48,084 nt of DNA, taken from contig DAIOEN010000026.1 of assembly GCA_036746235.1 (NCBI GenBank), positions 1 through 48,084 on the forward strand, given 5' to 3'. The position numbers and the translations under genes were made by a program. Below are positions 24,330-33,293 of this stretch, piece by piece. Within the stretch, counting starts at the first letter, position 1. The number at the start of each line of letters is the position of its first letter. The notes under the pieces are model-generated. The model ran no database searches, had not been told where the DNA came from, and worked only from the letters and a program-made list of their open reading frames with translations. This stretch comes from CALARM01 sp036746235 (GTDB lineage Bacteria > Vulcanimicrobiota > SpSt-956 > JAKJGF01).

Positions 24330-25316
24330 ATGGACGAACATATAGAAGCTAAAATAAATCATTTCAGAGAGTCTGTTCGGAAATTACAGCAAGAGATAGG
24401 GAAATTAATTGTAGGTAATTCGGATATAATAGAAGGGGTTATATTCTGTCTGCTTGCCAGAGGACATGCATTGCTCGAAGGAGTTCCGGGCCTAGGGAAA
24501 ACTCTGCTTGTAAAGACTATGAGTCAGGTACTGGATATTTCTTTTTCCCGTATTCAGTTTACTCCCGATCTTATGCCTGCAGATATAATAGGTACCAATA
24601 TTGTAGGTGAAGATCACCAGGGACATCGTTCTTTTCAGTTTCATAAGGGGCCGGTATTTGCCAATATATTACTGGCAGATGAGATTAATCGTGCCACTCC
24701 CAAGACTCAATCGGCACTATTAGAAGCCATGCAGGAAAAAACTGTTACGTGTACAGGAGTAAAACACACTCTTCCTGAACCTTTTCTTGTACTTGCCACT
24801 CAGAATCCTATAGAAATGGAGGGTACTTACCCTCTTCCAGAGGCACAGTTAGACAGATTTCTTTTTAAACTCATAGTTAACTTTCCATCACTTGATGAAC
24901 TGGTGGAAATAATAAGGAGAACTACCGGTAAAGATGAACTTTCACCGGAAAAAATCCTCCATGGTAATGAAATAATTGAAATGAGAAACCTTGTAAGGGA
25001 AGTTATCCTATCGGAAAAAATTGAACAGTATGTGGGAAAATTAATCCTTGCCACTCATCCTGGCAGTCCCTGTGCAGCGGAAAAGACAAACAGATATGTC
25101 CTGTACGGTTCAAGCCCCAGAGGTGCCCAGGCCATTATACTTACAGCCAAAATAAGAGCTCTTCTGGATAACAGATATAATGTCAGTTTTTCCGATGTTA
25201 AAAGTGTTGCCCGTCCTTCACTCAGACACAGGATAATATTGAATTTTGAAGGACAGGCTGAAGGTATCAGGACAGACGATATAATAGAGCAAATCCTTTT
25301 AGAAATTTTAGAGTAA
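24330..25316 (+). CDS. MoxR-family AAA+ ATPase
   Basis: The 328-residue protein is a typical MoxR ATPase: Walker A GVPGLGKT (51-58), RIQFTPDLMPADIIG (75-89), Walker B LLADE (114-118) followed by INRA, AMQEKTVT, ATQNP sensor (156-160) and LPEAQLDRFLFK. MoxR proteins act as chaperones that mature or regulate membrane-associated complexes, usually encoded next to DUF58 and von Willebrand factor A proteins. Neither is seen here: the next gene is a large membrane protein with a GATase-like domain, then an ABC exporter. The start is an ATG after GGGAGATG. Confidence 0.95.
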   Translation: MDEHIEAKINHFRESVRKLQQEIGKLIVGNSDIIEGVIFCLLARGHALLEGVPGLGKTLLVKTMSQVLDISFSRIQFTPDLMPADIIGTNIVGEDHQGHRSFQFHKGPVFANILLADEINRATPKTQSALLEAMQEKTVTCTGVKHTLPEPFLVLATQNPIEMEGTYPLPEAQLDRFLFKLIVNFPSLDELVEIIRRTTGKDELSPEKILHGNEIIEMRNLVREVILSEKIEQYVGKLILATHPGSPCAAEKTNRYVLYGSSPRGAQAIILTAKIRALLDNRYNVSFSDVKSVARPSLRHRIILNFEGQAEGIRTDDIIEQILLEILE

Positions 25317-25323
25317 GGAACAT

Positions 25324-25340
25324 TCGCGTCACGCGTTACG
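25324..25340. repeat. Short CGCGTCA/CGCGTTA heptads
   Basis: Two to three units occupy the 37-base gap between the MoxR gene and the next start codon, in the TCAC orientation. Confidence 0.75.
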
Positions 25341-25353
25341 AAAAGGATATAAT

Positions 25354-27336
25354 ATGTATAAATATCTATATTTTTTGATAATAATAATCTTTACCATGAC
25401 ATGTCCTGTTATGTCCCTGAGTCAGACACTGCAGGACCCTTCTCGTTTTGAAAAAGATATTATTCTGGAAGTATATCCTGGTTTTGAAGGATATTATAAA
25501 TTTCAGAAATGGTTTCCTGTTACTGTTGTGGCGAGGAATAACGGAGCCTATTTTAAAGGTGATCTGGTCATAAAAAGCGTTACTTATGGCAATCAGATTC
25601 CAATTATTTCAAAGAAATATATTGAATTGCCGGCAAATACACCGAAGAAAATTCAGATGTACCTGTCTCCTGAATTTTCTTCTCAATGGCAGGATAAAGT
25701 TCTTGTAGAACTTGTAGATACAGGAGGCAAATTATGTGCTTCAAGGACTGAACCTATTAAACAGTTAACTCAGGAACAGACACTTCTTCTGGTTCTTTCA
25801 GGGGATAAATCGGGACTGAACTATTTAAACGGCCCTCAGACAAATCTGTGGCATCAAAGTAATTTAATGGTTTTATATCCTGATAGCGCCAATCTTCCCC
25901 GTGAATGGATTGGTTATGAAAGTGTGGATATAATGATTATCAATAATTTTTCCATTAATGATAGTCTGGATGAACTTCAGAGGAAATCTCTTGCCGAGTG
26001 GGTTCAGGCCGGAGGTAAATTGCTTGTTTCTTCCTGCGGAAATCCTGTGGAATTTTCAAATACTTTTTTAGAAGAAGCTCTGCCAGTAGTATTTCAATCA
26101 AATGTCCTTCTACCTTCTATTGATTCTATGACCGGTTATGCCGGAGCCGCATTGAATATCGAACCTCCCGGTATTTCCATAATAAAATCTTCAGCTAAAA
26201 CAGGATGTAAAAATAATGTTGTTATTGAAGAACAGAATATTCCTGTTATAACGACTTCTTATTCCGGTCTAGGAAAAATTACCTTTCTTACTTTTGATAT
26301 ATCTAAAGAACCATTTAAAAACTGGAACTGGAAAATGAAATTCTGGGGGAAAGTTCTGTCTGATCTTTATTTTTATGGTTTGCCGTCTTTTAATCCTTCT
26401 TCGGACGATATCAATAATATTCTTTATAATATTCCTTCAATGAAACCTCCGTCTTTCAATTTTATAGGTTTTTATCTTTTCTTTTATATACTCCTTGCAG
26501 GACCTTTAAATTATTTTATTTTAAAAAGATTTGATAAAAGAGAATTTGCTGTAATAACTATTCCGGTAATGGTAATTTTGTTCAGTGTCGGTACCTATAT
26601 AGTTGGTTATGCTTCAAAAGGAGGTTCTGTTATACTGAGAGAGATTTCGGTCGTACATATGAACTCCTCTTCTCCTGTGTCTTCCATAGATACCTTTACA
26701 GGCCTCTTTTCTCCTAATAAAAGTACTTACAGAATGAGTTTCCCCGGTAATAATCTCTGGGCCTATAATATATTAAAAGACGACCGTATGGAAATGGTGA
26801 CAAGAGAAGACGAAAAAAACTCTATTGAAAATATCTCTTTAAACATGTGGTCTATGGTGGGTTTTAAAGGGTCTTTCATAAGTAAATTTCCCGGTGGACT
26901 TTATCTGGACAAAAGGGATATTAAAATAGATAGCCAGGTAAATGATATGAAAAGCCTTGGTGGTATAATTGTAAATAACACAGGAAAAACTATATATAAT
27001 GCCTGTTTTATTTATAATTCATGTCAGATTGGTTATATAGGGGACCTTGCCAGGGGAAAAAATAATGTGCAGGTTAATTTTATCACTCTTTGTTCTGCAG
27101 ATGAGCTTTTTAAAGACTGGCTCGATAGTAGTAAATTTAAAGACGATAAAAATGGGGAAGATATACAAAAAAAGATCACAGAAAAATTTATGGCATATTT
27201 ATATTCCAGTCAATCCAGGGGTCTTATACTATGCGGCTGGAATGATGAACCTCTTGTTGATATAAATATACATCGCCACGTCAGACATGAATATGCAAAT
27301 TTGTTTATTTTTCATATTTTATTGAAAGGTGAATAG
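25354..27336 (+). CDS. Exported membrane protein with GATase-like domain
   Basis: The 660-residue protein has an N-terminal signal sequence (1-24), a beta-rich extracytoplasmic region (25-150), and a Rossmann-like domain with VDIMIINNFSINDSL...LAEWVQAGGKLLVSS (about 195-226), the pattern of class I glutamine-amidotransferase-like folds without an obvious catalytic cysteine. Two membrane helices follow at about 369-389 and 398-420; the text between them, GPLNYFILKRFDKREFA, is typical of a conserved hypothetical family encoded beside ABC-2 exporters. A C-terminal beta-rich domain ends the protein. Position between MoxR and an ABC ATPase suggests an envelope transport or gliding-like (Gld-like) assembly; this is inference. 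Confidence 0.75.
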   Translation: MYKYLYFLIIIIFTMTCPVMSLSQTLQDPSRFEKDIILEVYPGFEGYYKFQKWFPVTVVARNNGAYFKGDLVIKSVTYGNQIPIISKKYIELPANTPKKIQMYLSPEFSSQWQDKVLVELVDTGGKLCASRTEPIKQLTQEQTLLLVLSGDKSGLNYLNGPQTNLWHQSNLMVLYPDSANLPREWIGYESVDIMIINNFSINDSLDELQRKSLAEWVQAGGKLLVSSCGNPVEFSNTFLEEALPVVFQSNVLLPSIDSMTGYAGAALNIEPPGISIIKSSAKTGCKNNVVIEEQNIPVITTSYSGLGKITFLTFDISKEPFKNWNWKMKFWGKVLSDLYFYGLPSFNPSSDDINNILYNIPSMKPPSFNFIGFYLFFYILLAGPLNYFILKRFDKREFAVITIPVMVILFSVGTYIVGYASKGGSVILREISVVHMNSSSPVSSIDTFTGLFSPNKSTYRMSFPGNNLWAYNILKDDRMEMVTREDEKNSIENISLNMWSMVGFKGSFISKFPGGLYLDKRDIKIDSQVNDMKSLGGIIVNNTGKTIYNACFIYNSCQIGYIGDLARGKNNVQVNFITLCSADELFKDWLDSSKFKDDKNGEDIQKKITEKFMAYLYSSQSRGLILCGWNDEPLVDINIHRHVRHEYANLFIFHILLKGE

Positions 27337-27409
27337 TGAGGCGTGAAGTGTGAGTCGTGAGTTGTAAAGACAATCTTCCACTCACGATTCACGACTCACG
27401 ACTCACGAT
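27336..27409. repeat. Inverted GTGAGTC / CTCACGA heptad arrays
   Basis: GTGAGTC-type units (27336-27366) and CTCACGA units (27380-27409) are complementary and separated by about 14 bases, so this gap forms a hairpin. The left array starts at the stop codon of the previous gene; the right one ends four bases before the ABC start. Confidence 0.88.
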
Positions 27410-27413
27410 ATAA

Positions 27414-28340
27414 ATGATAGAAATAAAGAATCTTGTTAAAAATTACAAAAACTTTAAAGCAGTAAAAGATATTTCTTTATCTCTCGAACCGGGAGATGCT
27501 TTCGGGTTTCTCGGTCCCAACGGTGCAGGGAAGACTACTACTATAAAGATTCTTGCCACACTTCTGTCTCCTACAGGAGGGGATGCTTTTATAGGAGGAT
27601 ATTCCGTAAAGAAAGAACCTGAAAAAATAAGGCAGATAATGGGGTATATGCCTGATTTCTTCGGTATTTACGATCAGGTGAAAGCCTGGGAATATCTGGA
27701 TTTTTTTGCTTCTGCCTATAAAGTGGAAAAATCAAAGAGAAAGACAATTATCAGTGATGTACTTGAACTTACCGATCTTTACGGGAAAAGAAATGATTAT
27801 GTTGATAACCTCTCAAGAGGTATGAAACAGCGTCTGTGTCTTGCAAGGGTTTTAATTCATGACCCTCAGGTTTTGCTTTTAGATGAACCTGCTTCCGGTC
27901 TTGATCCTAGAGCAAGAATCGAAATGAGGGCTTTACTTAAAGAACTGAGAACTATGGGGAAGACTATTTTTATATCATCTCATATTCTTACAGAACTTTC
28001 AGATCTTGTTAATAAAATAGGCATAATTGAAGCAGGAGAGCTTCTTGCTTTCGGTGAGGTTGACATGATCCTTAAAAATCTTGCTCCCGTAAAGGTTATG
28101 AAAATAAATGTCCTGGAAACACCGGATGGGGCGGTAAAAGTACTGGAAACATCACCTCTTGTAAATAAGATTGACGTAAAGGAAAGATCCATACAATTCG
28201 AGTTTAAAGGTACAGACGATGAACTTTCTATACTGGTGAAAAGTCTGATTACTGATGGTGTAAAACTTGTAGGACTTCAGGAACAGAAGGTAGATCTTGA
28301 AAGTGTATTTATGAAAATTACTCAGGGAGTAGTGGCGTAG
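27414..28340 (+). CDS. ABC-2 type exporter ATP-binding protein
   Basis: The 308-residue ATPase has Walker A GPNGAGKT (34-41), signature LSRGMKQ (133-139), Walker B VLLLDE (153-158) with SGLDPRAR, and the switch histidine in FISSHILTEL. A C-terminal domain of about 90 residues follows (MKINVLETPDGAVKVLE...), usual in the CcmA/NatA-like exporters. It should energise the two permeases encoded after it. There is no clear ribosome site before the ATG because the heptad array runs up to it. Confidence 0.95.
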   Translation: MIEIKNLVKNYKNFKAVKDISLSLEPGDAFGFLGPNGAGKTTTIKILATLLSPTGGDAFIGGYSVKKEPEKIRQIMGYMPDFFGIYDQVKAWEYLDFFASAYKVEKSKRKTIISDVLELTDLYGKRNDYVDNLSRGMKQRLCLARVLIHDPQVLLLDEPASGLDPRARIEMRALLKELRTMGKTIFISSHILTELSDLVNKIGIIEAGELLAFGEVDMILKNLAPVKVMKINVLETPDGAVKVLETSPLVNKIDVKERSIQFEFKGTDDELSILVKSLITDGVKLVGLQEQKVDLESVFMKITQGVVA

Positions 28341-28342
28341 GA

Positions 28343-28618
28343 CGGTGAGCAGTGAGCAGTGACCAGTGACCAGTGACCAGTGACCAGTGAGCAGTGAGCA
28401 GTGACCAGTGACCAGTGAGCAGTAGCAGTGACCGGTGAGCAGTAGTAGTGACCGGTGAGCAGTATCAGTGAGCAGTGACCAGTGACCAGTGACCGGTGAC
28501 CGGTGAGCAGTAGCAGTGACCGGTGAGCAGTATCAGTGACCAGTGAGAGTAGTGATCCAGGTGATCTGCTATATTTTACGCATCACGCATTACGAACCAC
28601 GCGTTACGCGTTACGAGT
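28343..28618. repeat. Long CAGTGAC heptad array followed by TCACGCA/TTACGCG units
   Basis: CAGTGAC/CAGTGAG/CGGTGAG units, with a few 6- or 8-base slips, run from about 28345 to 28553. TCACGCA, TTACGAA, TTACGCG and GTCGCGA units follow (28572-28618). This fills the 300-base gap between the ABC ATPase and the first permease and holds no visible gene. Confidence 0.93.
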
Positions 28619-28640
28619 CGCGACTCAGAGGTGAATTACA

Positions 28641-30110
28641 GTAGTAAATAAATTTGAAAATCCGATTTTTATAACAGAACTATTTCGCGGGCTGAGAAGC
28701 TCGAAGGTATTTATTATTCAGACTGTTTACCTGATAATTCTATGTATACCCCTTTATATAATATGGAATTTACATGATGCTTATAATAATAGTCCCCAGG
28801 ATATGGGTAAATTTATATTAACAGCCCTTTTTGTAATTCAGTTTATCCTTATTGCTCTTATAAACCCTTCTTTTACCTGTGGTGCCATATCGGGAGAAAA
28901 AGAAAGGAAAACCTATGAATTACTGGTTACTACCTTACTGTCTCCTGTAGATATAATTTTCGGCAAAGTACTTCATTCTGTTTCTTACTGCTTTTTATTT
29001 ATTCTTTCGTCATTACCTCTTACATGTACTGTTTTTTTTATCGGTGGCGTTTCTCCTCTGGAAATAATTATCTTATATGTTATTCTTTTTGTATCGGTAA
29101 TATTTTTCAGTTTATTCGGTATTTATTATTCATCCCTTTTCAGTTCAACGAATGCCGCTATAAGGACTACCTATGTGGTTATATTTATATTCGGAAGTTT
29201 TCTCGTATATGCACCTGTTATACTCTACCAGGGTTCACCTTTACTGGCTTATGTCCCCTTTATTTTTTTTCCTATGCCTACATGGATTTTTGTTATTTTC
29301 AATATGTTACTTATAATATTATTACTCTTTTTTTCCTCTGTAAAACTTATAGAAATTCCGATAGTAAAACCTTCCTCCGAGGTTCGTATAATAAGCGCTT
29401 TATTTTTTATTTTTAATATGTTTCCTGTTACCGGTGCCGTTGCCGGTAAGATTGTCTCTATGACAGAAATGAAAAATATCTCGGAAATGATGGCTATATT
29501 TTTTATTGTAATTATTGGAATTTCTCTCGTTTTTATTATGGCTTTTTCATGTGATCTTCCATGCGAGAAAATCGGTAGACAGTTTAAATTTTTATTTTAT
29601 CCCGATACTTCTTCATCTATATTTTTCGTACCACTTTTAGGTACGTTTATATCTCTTTTATTTTCCTCTGTCTGTGTATATAAACAACCTCTGTTAACAT
29701 CCGAGATGGAGAAAATTTTACTTTCTTATCTCTTAATATTTTTTATCTTAATGACTTTTTCTATTATGGGAAGATTTTTTCTATATCTTTTTGCCAGGAA
29801 GATTTATGCAAAGGTATGTCTTGTCGGGTTAATTATAATTATTTCTTTTTTACCCATATTTTTTCATGCCTATAATGATAAAGTCAATCATTCTTTTACC
29901 GTAACAGAATTAACCTTTTTGAATCCATTATTCGGAATAGCTTCTGTCTGGGAGCCAGAAGACAGGGACGCCCTTATATCTATAATGGATGAGTCTATAC
30001 CGGTATATATTATTTCTTTTATTGCCTATTTACCTTTACTGATATTTTTTTCCATTGCCAATATTTATTTAAGCAAAAAGAGACTACATGACATTTTATT
30101 AATAACATAG
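28641..30110 (+). CDS. ABC-2 exporter permease 1 (no standard start codon)
   Basis: A polytopic membrane protein of about 489 residues with 10-12 hydrophobic segments. The frame is open back to 28635, and codons 28641-28802 encode FENPIFITELFRGLRSSKV and a first membrane helix that align with residues 17-37 of the next gene, so the true protein must begin here rather than at ATG 28803. GAGGTGA lies at 28628-28634, and the codon at the right distance is GTA (28641), with ATT (28635) the only other near-start. The conserved SFTCGAISGEKERKTYELL...SPVDIIFGK block is shared with its paralogue. Probably a dimer partner of the permease at 30130. Confidence 0.8.
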   Translation, partial: VVNKFENPIFITELFRGLRSSKVFIIQTVYLIILCIPLYIIWNLHDAYNNSPQDMGKFILTALFVIQFILIALINPSFTCGAISGEKERKTYELLVTTLLSPVDIIFGKVLHSVSYCFLFILSSLPLTCTVFFIGGVSPLEIIILYVILFVSVIFFSLFGIYYSSLFSSTNAAIRTTYVVIFIFGSFLVYAPVILYQGSPLLAYVPFIFFPMPTWIFVIFNMLLIILLLFFSSVKLIEIPIVKPSSEVRIISALFFIFNMFPVTGAVAGKIVSMTEMKNISEMMAIFFIVIIGISLVFIMAFSCDLPCEKIGRQFKFLFYPDTSSSIFFVPLLGTFISLLFSSVCVYKQPLLTSEMEKILLSYLLIFFILMTFSIMGRFFLYLFARKIYAKVCLVGLIIIISFLPIFFHAYNDKVNHSFTVTELTFLNPLFGIASVWEPEDRDALISIMDESIPVYIISFIAYLPLLIFFSIANIYLSKKRLHDILLIT

Positions 30111-30129
30111 GGGGAGGAAACCTTTATTC

Positions 30130-31590
30130 ATGAGTAGTTTTATAAAGAGAATATTTGAGCTTCTGGAGCAATATATATGGAAAAATCCTATTTTTAAAAC
30201 AGAATTACTCCGCAGACTCAGGAGTAATAAAATGGTTATTTTGCAATCTATTTATCTTATAGTTCTGTCTGTAGCACTTTATATTACGTGGGGTGAAGGG
30301 TACAATAATTATTATAATAATAATCCTTTTTATATAAGCCAGAAGATTTTCTATGCACTTTTATCCATCCTTGTTACATCTGTTTTGATTTTATGCCCTT
30401 CTTTTACCTGTAGCTCAATTTCTTCTGAAATGGAGAAAAAAACCTTTGATTTACTCATTACTTCACTCATGAGTCCCGGAGAAATAGTGGCAGGCAAGTT
30501 AAATTCTATTACTGTTTATACCGCACTATTGCTATGTTCTTCCATTCCTGTAAGCTGTACTGTCTTTTTCTTCGGCGGTATATCATATATAGATTTATTG
30601 CTGGCTTATATATTCATTTTACTTACAGGTATATTAATAAGTATGGTAAGTATCTTTATATCGGCTAAAACAAAAAAGACAAATACTGCTATAGGATTAT
30701 CCTATGGCATTGCCTTTGTAATGTTTATATTTTTTATGGCCTCAATGGATTCTATAAGATATTCCAGTAATTTCTCTCCTTTTACCAGTTCTATTGATTT
30801 TCATATATTTAAAATACCATTCAGTATTTTATTTGTTTTTGAAGCTTTATTTGTCCTTCTGTTACTTTTTATTTCTACTGCCGGTCTGATAGAAAGACCT
30901 GCCAGAGAAAATACTGTTACAACCATGAGGAAATTATTCAGTTTATTTTATATACTGAATACAGTACTGTTATCTCTTGCATGGTGTGCCAATATATCTT
31001 CATGGACTATGGAGTATTTCTTTTACTGGCTTATGTTTTCCTTATTATTACTTGCTCCTTTTTTTGTATGGCCTCCTTCAGATATTGTGCCTCAAAAAAA
31101 GAGTTTTTTCGGTATATTCCGGCCCAATACAGGTATTTCCATATTTCTTATCCCATTTTTAACAGCCTCAGGTCTCATAATATCATCTCTTTTATTCATT
31201 TATTTTTGTCCTGCCGGTAATCTTGCTCAGATTATAAGTGCTTCTTTTATTATATCTGTGTTTATTTATTCTATGACCATAACAGGTAAGTGGGTATCAA
31301 GATTTTTTGTAACAGAAGATACTTTTACTATCTGTTTTTTAGTTCTTTTCTGGCTTCTTCCTCTTTTATCATGGCTTATAAGAAGTGTAAACTATAATTC
31401 CTCTCCACCGACTGTGTTAAATGTAGTCGATCCTTTTCTGGCGATTAAAGGTATATGGAATGTGACAGATATTGATCCTATTTTTTTTATAATCTTTTAT
31501 TTTATCCTGGCTGTTGTATGTCATATTTTAATATATAAAGGATGGCCTGAAGAGGTAAATTTTTTGAAGAAAGTGAAAAGTGAAAAGTGA
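30130..31590 (+). CDS. ABC-2 exporter permease 2
   Basis: A 486-residue polytopic membrane protein, paralogue of the preceding gene: KNPIFKTELLRRLRSNKM (N-terminus) and SFTCSSISSEMEKKTFDLLITSLMSPGEIVAGKL correspond block by block. It begins at ATG after GGGGGAGGAAA, 19 bases after the first permease. The tandem pair suggests an old gene duplication giving a heterodimeric channel for the ATPase at 27414. Substrate unknown. The last codons (GTGAAAAGTGAAAAGTGA) are heptad repeat. Confidence 0.9.
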   Translation: MSSFIKRIFELLEQYIWKNPIFKTELLRRLRSNKMVILQSIYLIVLSVALYITWGEGYNNYYNNNPFYISQKIFYALLSILVTSVLILCPSFTCSSISSEMEKKTFDLLITSLMSPGEIVAGKLNSITVYTALLLCSSIPVSCTVFFFGGISYIDLLLAYIFILLTGILISMVSIFISAKTKKTNTAIGLSYGIAFVMFIFFMASMDSIRYSSNFSPFTSSIDFHIFKIPFSILFVFEALFVLLLLFISTAGLIERPARENTVTTMRKLFSLFYILNTVLLSLAWCANISSWTMEYFFYWLMFSLLLLAPFFVWPPSDIVPQKKSFFGIFRPNTGISIFLIPFLTASGLIISSLLFIYFCPAGNLAQIISASFIISVFIYSMTITGKWVSRFFVTEDTFTICFLVLFWLLPLLSWLIRSVNYNSSPPTVLNVVDPFLAIKGIWNVTDIDPIFFIIFYFILAVVCHILIYKGWPEEVNFLKKVKSEK

Positions 31591-31652
31591 AGGGTGAAGG
31601 GTGAATGTAGGGGCGAACCACTGTGTTCGCCCGGTGAAGGGTGAAAAGTGAG
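31573..31652. repeat. GTGAAAA/GTGAAGG heptad array interrupted by a hairpin
   Basis: GTGAARR units run from the end of the permease gene to about 31606, then resume at 31633-31652 after the GGGCGA hairpin. Confidence 0.85.
31610..31632. repeat. REP-like GGGCGAAC...GTTCGCCC hairpin, copy 2
   Basis: A perfect 8-bp stem (31611-31618 with 31625-31632) with a CACTGT loop. It is inserted within a GTGAARR array and may also help end transcription of the converging genes. Confidence 0.75.
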
Positions 31653-31654
31653 TA

Positions 31655-31676
31655 GGGGTGTTTTATTAAACGCCCT
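31655..31676. terminator. Hairpin between convergent genes
   Basis: GGGTGTTT (31656-31663) pairs with AAACGCCC (31668-31675) through one wobble, with a TATT loop. For the minus-strand gene ending at 31685 it lies 10 bases after the stop; there is no long U-run on either side, so terminator is a likely but unproven role. Confidence 0.45.
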
Positions 31677-31684
31677 GTAAAAAA

Positions 31685-33100
31685 TTACCGTTTGCTGCTT
31701 TTTAATTCTTCTTCTATCATTTCTATACAGGTTTTTATATTCACCTTATCTAAATTATTCTCTTCTCCAGGCCGGTTTTTTTGAGAAATTTCACTGGCTT
31801 TTGTGAGAGCTATTTCTCCTTCTTTATTTCTCCCCATAGTCATATATATGTTTCCAAGTTTTTCATATATTTCTTCGCAATTTTCTTCCAGTTTAAGAAA
31901 ACCTTCATAATAATAAACTGATTTTTCCATATCCCCTTTTTCTTCATATATATGTCCGAGTGTATAATAGGCCTGAGGAAAATCTGGTTCTACGCTTAAC
32001 GCATATTCGCTGCATGATATAGCTTTGCCAAAATCTCCTTTTTCTGCAAAAGCTATACTCATAGTAGTATGAGCGGGAGCAAAATTCGGTTCATAGAGGA
32101 TTGTTCTTTCAAACATTTCTATGGCTCTGTCCAGATCTCCCATTTCCATATAAGTTAAGCCTATATTAAAATATATTACCGGATTTTCCTGATTATTTTT
32201 TATTATATTTTTATATTCCTTATGCAGGGATTGAAGGTCATCTATTTCCTGATAGATTTTACTGAGCCCTATTATGGCAGGTAATTCTTCCGGTTCCAGA
32301 TTAATGGTATTACGAAAAAATTCTATGGCACGTTGCATATTGCCTGTATCTTTATAAGCTTCGGCTATATTGTAATATATGACAGGATTATCAGGAGAAA
32401 AATTGAGAGCTTTTTCATATTCTTTTATGGCAAGATCGTATTTGCCAAGATTGTAATAGGCCAGACCAAGATTATTGTGGGCAAACTCAGGCGTGGTATA
32501 TGAAGGATTGGCCAGCGCTTTTTTATATTCTTCAACAGCCATTTCTATTTCTCCCTGATTATAGTAGGCTAGTCCCAGATTATTATGGATATATGAATCC
32601 TCTGGTTCTATAAAAAGGGCATTTTTATATTCTTCAATTGCACATGCAAACTGTCCATGTTTTTCATAGGCCAGTCCGAGACATACATGAAAATAGGAGT
32701 CTTTATTATTTATGGATATGGCTTTTTTAAATTCATTTATAGCCTCATCTATTTTATTCTGATACATATATATTTTTCCGAGCTGTATATGGACTGTTGG
32801 GAATTCAATGTGGGTAGGTATTAAGCCGAGTATTTTTTTGTTTTTTTCAACTGCTATTTTATATTTTTCTACAGCAAGGTCAAGTTTACCATTTTTGTGA
32901 TAGGAAAAGCCGATAAAGAAAGTAACTAAAGCTATTATAAAATGATATAAACCAACCAGTACGTTAATAATTTTTATACCCAGCTTCACCAGGAGGTACT
33001 CCTCAGAGAATTTATATCGAAAATCGTGACGCGTGACGCGTGACGCGTGACGCGAGGATTCCTGTGTATCATTGTTCATACGGCTACAGCCGTCTGCCAT
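31685..33100 (-). CDS. Membrane-anchored TPR protein with heptad repeat in the 5' end
   Basis: The 471-residue frame has one hydrophobic segment (about 45-68, NVLVGLYHFIIALVTFFIGF) followed by about 11 TPRs (70-440), for example ALFIEPEDSYIHNNLGLAYYNQGEIEMA, and a charged tail. ATG 33100 has GAGGAG upstream, but the promoter at 33115 would start transcription inside that site. GTG 32989 also has GAGGAG at good spacing and yields a protein beginning MKLGIKIINVLVG, a natural membrane start. Between the two starts about four CGCGTCA units are translated as RHASRVTRH. A membrane-bound scaffold is likely, facing the cytoplasm or exterior unknown. Confidence 0.82.
   Translation of the reverse strand: MADGCSRMNNDTQESSRHASRVTRHDFRYKFSEEYLLVKLGIKIINVLVGLYHFIIALVTFFIGFSYHKNGKLDLAVEKYKIAVEKNKKILGLIPTHIEFPTVHIQLGKIYMYQNKIDEAINEFKKAISINNKDSYFHVCLGLAYEKHGQFACAIEEYKNALFIEPEDSYIHNNLGLAYYNQGEIEMAVEEYKKALANPSYTTPEFAHNNLGLAYYNLGKYDLAIKEYEKALNFSPDNPVIYYNIAEAYKDTGNMQRAIEFFRNTINLEPEELPAIIGLSKIYQEIDDLQSLHKEYKNIIKNNQENPVIYFNIGLTYMEMGDLDRAIEMFERTILYEPNFAPAHTTMSIAFAEKGDFGKAISCSEYALSVEPDFPQAYYTLGHIYEEKGDMEKSVYYYEGFLKLEENCEEIYEKLGNIYMTMGRNKEGEIALTKASEISQKNRPGEENNLDKVNIKTCIEMIEEELKSSKR
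33028..33056. repeat. CGCGTCA heptad array in the 5' coding region
   Basis: About four GTGACGC (plus strand) units lie within the longest frame of the minus-strand TPR gene. The unit length is not a multiple of three, so gaining or losing one would shift the frame from ATG 33100. Confidence 0.85.
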
Positions 33101-33114
33101 AAATTTGACTCCTC

Positions 33115-33143
33115 ATTTTATCACAATAATAAATCATGGTCAA
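33115..33143 (-). promoter_or_regulatory. Promoter of the minus-strand TPR gene
   Basis: Read on the minus strand: TTGACC (33143-33138), a 17-base spacer, then TAAAAT (33120-33115) with a TG one base upstream of the -10 (extended -10). Transcription would start near 33108, only about eight bases before ATG 33100. Confidence 0.65.
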
Positions 33144-33198
33144 TTGAAAATTTTATTTAATTTTATATGGTAATTATTGTGTTTTTGCGTTATTATAA

Positions 33199-33254
33199 GT
33201 GAGTGGTGAGTCGTGAGTCGTGAAACCTGCCCGTAACGCGTCACGCGTTACGAT
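33199..33254. repeat. GTGAGTC then CGCGTCA/CGCGTTA heptads
   Basis: GTGAGTC/GTGAGTG units (33199-33222) are followed by CGTAACG/CGCGTCA units (33233-33253), in the gap before the PEP-utilising enzyme. Confidence 0.8.
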
Positions 33255-33293
33255 TAAAACTTTATTCTTTATATCACTTACGGGTAATTTTTT

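Noticed and set aside
28803..30110. ATG 28803 as the permease start
   Set aside because: Homology to the paralogue and a membrane helix continue 54 codons upstream, and there is no ribosome site at 28803.
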